Shown here piece after piece: positions 14,520 to 17,529 of a stretch of DNA of 17,529 nucleotides (positions are counted from its first letter, which is position 1; every line of letters starts with the position of its first letter). The stretch spans positions 1 through 17,529 of the forward strand of contig NZ_CALKTL010000155.1 in assembly GCF_937997405.1 (NCBI RefSeq). The letters run 5' to 3'. The translations under genes were made by a program, and so were the position numbers. The DNA is from an uncultured Campylobacter sp. (GTDB taxonomy: Bacteria > Campylobacterota > Campylobacteria > Campylobacterales > Campylobacteraceae). Below the pieces are notes generated by a model. That model did not search any database. It saw only the letters and a list, made by a program, of their open reading frames with translations, and had not been told where the DNA came from.

Positions 14520-15188
14520 TTAAGCCTGCTTGCTTATCAGCCTACGCACGACGTAGCTTGCGATGAAAAGCCCGAAGCTCGCGGTCACGCCCATGAAGCT
14601 GCCCATCGACTTGACGCGCGGCGGCTCGCTCGAGCAGACGACGTCAAAATCGCCCGCAAAGCCGCGCTTTCGCAGCTCATATCTGATCTTGCGCGCGAGC
14701 GGATCGCCTTGCGTCCGCCAAATTGAGCGGATTTCGATTTTAGCGGGATCGAGCCTCTTTGCGCCGCCCATCGAGCTTACAAATCCTACGCCCGCCTCGC
14801 TACAGCGCAGCGCAAGAGCGATTTTGGCGGGCACGTCGTCGATCGCATCGATTACGAAATCAAATTGCGCCAGATCAAATTTAGATAAAAATTCCTGATC
14901 GATCCTAGTGGCGATCGGCGTTATGCCTTTAAATTTGCGCGCGAAAACCTCGCATTTTAGCTCGCCTACGTGTTCGCTTCCAAGCTGGCGGTTTTGGTTG
15001 GTTATCTCGAAGCGATCGCAGTCGATCACGCTCAAGCTTACCACGCCGCTGCGGTATAGCGCCTCTATCGCCGCTCCGCCCACACCACCGCAGCCGCAGA
15101 TTAAAATTTTAGCGCTTTGCAATCGCGCGAAATCCTCGCCGAAAAGTAGGCGCGAGCGCGAAAAGCGGTCTACTACGACCTCACTCAT
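14520..15188 (-). CDS. tcdA: tRNA threonylcarbamoyladenosine dehydratase (TcdA/CsdL), ThiF-MoeB fold
   Basis: Uses ATP to cyclise the t6A base at position 37 of tRNAs. 222 residues of E1-like fold: RFSRSRLLFGED (8-19), nucleotide-binding GCGGVG (32-37), acidic DCD (56-58), NQNRQLGS (64-71), Asp and Lys of VIDAIDDVPAKIAL (112-125), then SSMGGAKRLDP (138-148), DPLARKIR (162-169) and VCSSEPP (184-190). The SSMG...DPLAR series is specific to TcdA and argues against MoeB or ThiF, as does the absence of Cys-x-x-Cys zinc pairs. It overlaps the end of surE by eight bases. In C. jejuni a MoeB/ThiF-annotated gene follows surE, which I recall as the same arrangement. Confidence 0.85.
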   Translation of the reverse strand: MSEVVVDRFSRSRLLFGEDFARLQSAKILICGCGGVGGAAIEALYRSGVVSLSVIDCDRFEITNQNRQLGSEHVGELKCEVFARKFKGITPIATRIDQEFLSKFDLAQFDFVIDAIDDVPAKIALALRCSEAGVGFVSSMGGAKRLDPAKIEIRSIWRTQGDPLARKIRYELRKRGFAGDFDVVCSSEPPRVKSMGSFMGVTASFGLFIASYVVRRLISKQA

Positions 15189-15960
15189 CGTTTTTCATCC
15201 ACCTTTCTAGCGCGCTCATCTGCTCGTGCGCGGTCAAATTTAACTTAATCGGACTTAGCGTCGCCCGCCCCTCAAAAAGTACCGAAATGTCGCTGTTTTC
15301 GTTTTTGCTCGCATCAAAGCTGAGCGTAGATTTGCCGAGCCAATAATACTCCATCCCGCGCGGATTGCGGTTTAGCTGCGCGTCGGTATCGTAGAGCTTC
15401 TCGCCGCATGGCGCAACCGTTAGTCCCTTAAAATCTTGCCTTGAGACGGCAGGAACGTTTAAATTTAAAAACTGCTTTGGCGGCAGCGGAAAGCCGTTTT
15501 TGAAAATTTTTCCCACTAGATCAACCGTGAGTTCGCACGCGAGGTCAAATCCGTACCGCTGCAGCGAGTCCGCGACGTAAAACTGGCTCACCGCAAGCGC
15601 GGGAATGCCTTGCAAAACCCCCTCCATCGCGCCTCCGCAGGTGCCAGAATAGGTCACGTCCTCCGCGACGTTGGCGCCGTGATTTATGCCGCTTATCACA
15701 AGATCGGGCTTGCGGTTATACAGCGCGCGGAGCGCCAAATACACGCAGTCTGCGGGCGTAGCGTCGTCGAGTTTAAAAAATCCGTCGTCGAGCTTTACAA
15801 ATCTAAGCGGGCGCGTGAGCGTGAGCGAGTGCGAGCATGCCGATTTTTCCGAACTTGGCGCTACGATAGTGACGTTTGCGATCGATCTTAGCGCGCTCGC
15901 GAGCTCCAAAAGCCCGCGCGCTTCGAATCCATCGTCATTAGTGATTAAAATTTCTTTCAT
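15181..15960 (-). CDS. surE: 5'-nucleotidase SurE
   Basis: A metal-dependent phosphatase that removes phosphate from nucleoside 5'- and 3'-monophosphates, tied to stationary-phase survival. 259 residues with the family's N-terminal metal site NDDG (8-11, Asp9 and Asp10), Ser40 in APSSEKSACSHSLT (34-47), Asn93 in SGINHG (90-95), TPADCV (68-73) and YSGTCGGAMEG (104-114; Gly110 where Ala is usual). It is the first gene of the surE-tcdA pair. The ribosome site is weak (AAAGAG before AAAATATG). A TAGAAT box at 16006-16011 may be the promoter. Confidence 0.95.
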   Translation of the reverse strand: MKEILITNDDGFEARGLLELASALRSIANVTIVAPSSEKSACSHSLTLTRPLRFVKLDDGFFKLDDATPADCVYLALRALYNRKPDLVISGINHGANVAEDVTYSGTCGGAMEGVLQGIPALAVSQFYVADSLQRYGFDLACELTVDLVGKIFKNGFPLPPKQFLNLNVPAVSRQDFKGLTVAPCGEKLYDTDAQLNRNPRGMEYYWLGKSTLSFDASKNENSDISVLFEGRATLSPIKLNLTAHEQMSALERWMKNDE

Positions 15961-16373
15961 ATTTTCTCTTTAGCTAAAATTTCACGACAGGCCTATCGGG
16001 GCGGAATTCTATCTGCAAAAATTCTAGCGCTTAATTCTTTACTATGCAAAAATTGCTACTTAGCTTGCGCGGCGTAAAATTTCATCGTGCCAAATTTTTC
16101 CGTGAAATTTCACGTTAGCTTAGATCTCAAAATCCATAGAAAAATTCCGCCTTTTTGCTACGAAATTTTATCTTTTTTCGCTACAAATTTTTATAGCCTG
16201 CCACGCAATTTCATCGCCTAAATTTCGTTTTCGAAATTCCTTAAATTAAATTTTGCGACCGCACTCCGCAACTCGCCGCAAAATTTATCTTTTAAATTAT
16301 CGTAAAATTTTACACCACGAAATTTTGCTTTCGCGCCGATGTAAATCCGCGGCATAAAATTATTCGAGGTCTT
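15961..16373. other. 413-base gap packed with AAATTT motifs
   Basis: No gene is seen. I count 11 exact AAATTT hexamers, many inside longer palindromes such as CGTGAAATTTCACG (about 16102) and GTAAAATTTTAC (about 16302). Less than one would be expected by chance at this base composition. The left end holds the surE promoter. The right part is the 3' region of the lipoprotein gene, with no classical terminator visible. Confidence 0.6.
16006..16011 (-). promoter_or_regulatory. Possible -10 box of surE-tcdA
   Basis: TAGAAT on the minus strand in GCAGATAGAATTCC, 45 bases before the surE ATG. Confidence 0.4.
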
Positions 16374-16874
16374 CTACAACCCCGCTTTGCGGCATATCTC
16401 CTCGCTCACCTGCGAATCAAGTAGGTGCGAGCTTGGATAATCGTAGAAAAATCGGTGCACTTCACGCACTCCGCTTCGCAATAAAGCTCGCGTACTAGGT
16501 GCATTGCAGTCATTTTCGGTAATATCCTTGGTTAGCAATTTGAGATATTTTTGCCGATCGGAGCTTTTCAGGCTCGCCCAGCCGGGGCTTAGCGAGTAGG
16601 CATAGATCAGATCGCTTCCTTGTGCGCTAATTTCTTCGAGGAAGGCAAACTGCGCGACCTTGACATGGGGCTTAGCGCCGCCTACGTCTGCTGCGATCTC
16701 GCTAGCTGCGGCTTTAGCGACGAGTGCGGGCGAGCCTAGCTTGCTAAGCGCCTCAAAACGTGCTGTTACTGCGGGATCCTCGGTGACTTGACGCTTTTGG
16801 TATTTAGCCGCACCGCAACCGCCCAGCAACATCGCGAACGCGCCGCATAACGCTAAAATTTTAAAATTTCTCAT
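16374..16874 (-). CDS. Putative lipoprotein of unknown function
   Basis: A 166-residue protein with a lipoprotein signal: basic start, hydrophobic 5-16, lipobox LGGC with Cys20 as the lipidation site. After GAAKYQKRQ comes a mainly helical, Ala-rich domain. A second part contains NDCNAPSTRALLRSGVREVH (116-135) with Cys118, and Cys161 near the C-terminus, so a disulfide in the periplasm is possible. I do not recognise the family. AAGGA precedes the ATG. It diverges from lpxB across 68 bases, which places it next to an envelope lipid gene, but no functional link can be claimed. Confidence 0.75.
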   Translation of the reverse strand: MRNFKILALCGAFAMLLGGCGAAKYQKRQVTEDPAVTARFEALSKLGSPALVAKAAASEIAADVGGAKPHVKVAQFAFLEEISAQGSDLIYAYSLSPGWASLKSSDRQKYLKLLTKDITENDCNAPSTRALLRSGVREVHRFFYDYPSSHLLDSQVSEEICRKAGL

Positions 16875-16895
16875 CTTAAATCCTTTGTCGGCTTA

Positions 16896-16901
16896 ATTTT
16901 A
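16896..16901 (-). promoter_or_regulatory. Probable -10 box of the lipoprotein gene
   Basis: TAAAAT on the minus strand in TGTGCTAAAATTAAG, 21 bases before the ATG. It faces away from the lpxB promoter; the two -10 boxes are only 11 bases apart. Confidence 0.45.
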
Positions 16902-16912
16902 GCACATTTTGC

Positions 16913-16918
16913 TATAAT
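16913..16918 (+). promoter_or_regulatory. Probable -10 box of lpxB
   Basis: TATAAT in ATTTTGCTATAATTAAC, with T-rich sequence upstream in the Campylobacter style, 24 bases before the TTG start. Confidence 0.6.
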
Positions 16919-16942
16919 TAACAAAAATTTAAAAGGCTAAAT

Positions 16943-17529
16943 TTGAAATACCTAATCTCTTGCCTAGAACCCTCGGCGAACCTGCATTTCAAAGAGGTTC
17001 TAGCGCATCTTAAAAAGCTTGATCCTGCTTGCGAGATTTGCGGAATTTTCGATGAAAAGTTGGGCTCGCCGATATACAAAAGCAGCGAGTTTTCGGCGAT
17101 GGGCTTTATAGAAATTCTGCCGCTAATTTTAAAAGCCAAGCGCGCGGTAGCGCAGATGACGCGGCTTGCGGCGGAGTGCGATCGCGTGCTTTTGATTGAC
17201 TCGCCCGCGTTTAATCTGCCGCTAGCTCGCGCGATCAAAGAAAGCGGCGCGCGCGCGGAAATTTCATATTATATCCTGCCGCAGGTTTGGGCGTGGAAGC
17301 CGCACAGAGCGGAGAAGCTGAAGGCGTTTTGCGACAATCTGCTCTCAATCTGGCCTTTTGAGGCGAAATTTTTCGGCGCGGATTGCGAGGGAGATAAAGG
17401 CGCCGTGTCGCAAGAAGCGAAGAGCAAAGACTCTGCGCTACAAGAAACAAAAGATAAAGACGCTGCGCCGAAAGAGCATGCCGAGGTTCTTCTGGATGTC
17501 GTGCTGCACCTTAGGCGTGGCCGTAGCCG
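16943..17529 (+). CDS. lpxB: Lipid-A-disaccharide synthase, 5' part, with a low-complexity insert
   Basis: LpxB joins UDP-2,3-diacylglucosamine and lipid X into the lipid A disaccharide at the inner membrane. The frame starts at a TTG with AAAAGG (16931-16936) before it and reads KYLISCLEPSANLHFKEVL, LLIDSPAFNLPLARAI (83-98), YYILPQVWAWKPHR (109-122) and NLLSIWPFEAKFFG (132-145), all as expected for epsilonproteobacterial LpxB. No ATG begins it, so an ATG-only search would miss it. After Gly145 the expected stretch ending in a GHP.LD motif does not appear; instead a charged repeat region starts and is still open at the window end (195 codons seen). The enzyme probably resumes beyond the window. 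Truncation by this insert is the alternative. Confidence 0.85.
   Translation, partial: MKYLISCLEPSANLHFKEVLAHLKKLDPACEICGIFDEKLGSPIYKSSEFSAMGFIEILPLILKAKRAVAQMTRLAAECDRVLLIDSPAFNLPLARAIKESGARAEISYYILPQVWAWKPHRAEKLKAFCDNLLSIWPFEAKFFGADCEGDKGAVSQEAKSKDSALQETKDKDAAPKEHAEVLLDVVLHLRRGRS
17375..17529 (+). repeat. Decapeptide repeat insert inside lpxB
   Basis: From about residue 145 the lpxB frame becomes rich in Lys, Glu, Asp and Ala. Two adjacent 30-base units, 17411-17440 (QEAKSKDSAL) and 17441-17470 (QETKDKDAAP), both start CAAGAA; a diverged third begins KEHAEV. Unit length and leading Gln match the thiL insert. Confidence 0.65.

Noticed and set aside
14520..15188. MoeB or ThiF as the identity of the E1-like protein
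   Set aside because: The SSMGGAKRLDP and DPLARKIR segments and lack of Cys-x-x-Cys pairs fit TcdA better, despite the nearby molybdenum genes.

Overview
The window looks like a chromosome segment from a Campylobacter with fairly high GC, of the oral type (for example C. gracilis-like). The basis is the protein style (ThiL, LpxB, SurE, a DUF1104 periplasmic protein, a ModA-like protein) and the extreme density of AAATTT-type hexamers. From memory, lpxB, surE, a ThiF/MoeB-like gene and mod genes also lie near one another in C. jejuni. The species call is inference.

Layout. 1-169 (minus) is the start of a small membrane protein gene that runs off the left edge; a six-base homopolymer puts it out of frame, and this end is AT-richer than the rest. 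618-3968 (plus) holds thiL with a large in-frame repeat insert, a DUF417 (RclC/YkgB-like) membrane protein and an exported isoaspartyl peptidase/asparaginase that ends in a strong terminator. 4280-6451 (plus) is a two-gene unit: a polynucleotide kinase-like domain fused to a T4 Rnl1-type RNA ligase, then a calcineurin-like phosphoesterase. Together these could supply the end-healing and sealing steps of an RNA repair pathway. 6452-7351 is a 900-base gap between convergent genes.

From 7352 to 16874 everything is on the minus strand, given here in transcription order from the right: a lipoprotein; surE and tcdA (overlapping); a nitroreductase and modD (translationally coupled, behind a leader hairpin); modA and modB (overlapping, with no modC beside them); sodC; a Spy-like DUF1104 protein with a His/Met/Cys-rich tail; and an OmpR-type response regulator with its histidine kinase. 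At the right edge, lpxB (plus, cut by the window, TTG start) diverges from the lipoprotein gene.

Functional themes are molybdenum uptake (modA, modB, modD), envelope metal and oxidant defence (sodC, DUF1104, two-component system, perhaps DUF417), RNA repair, and cofactor, lipid A and tRNA modification housekeeping. The most striking observations are the kinase-ligase plus phosphoesterase unit and the decapeptide repeat inserts, built on 30-base units, inside two unrelated housekeeping enzymes (ThiL and LpxB).
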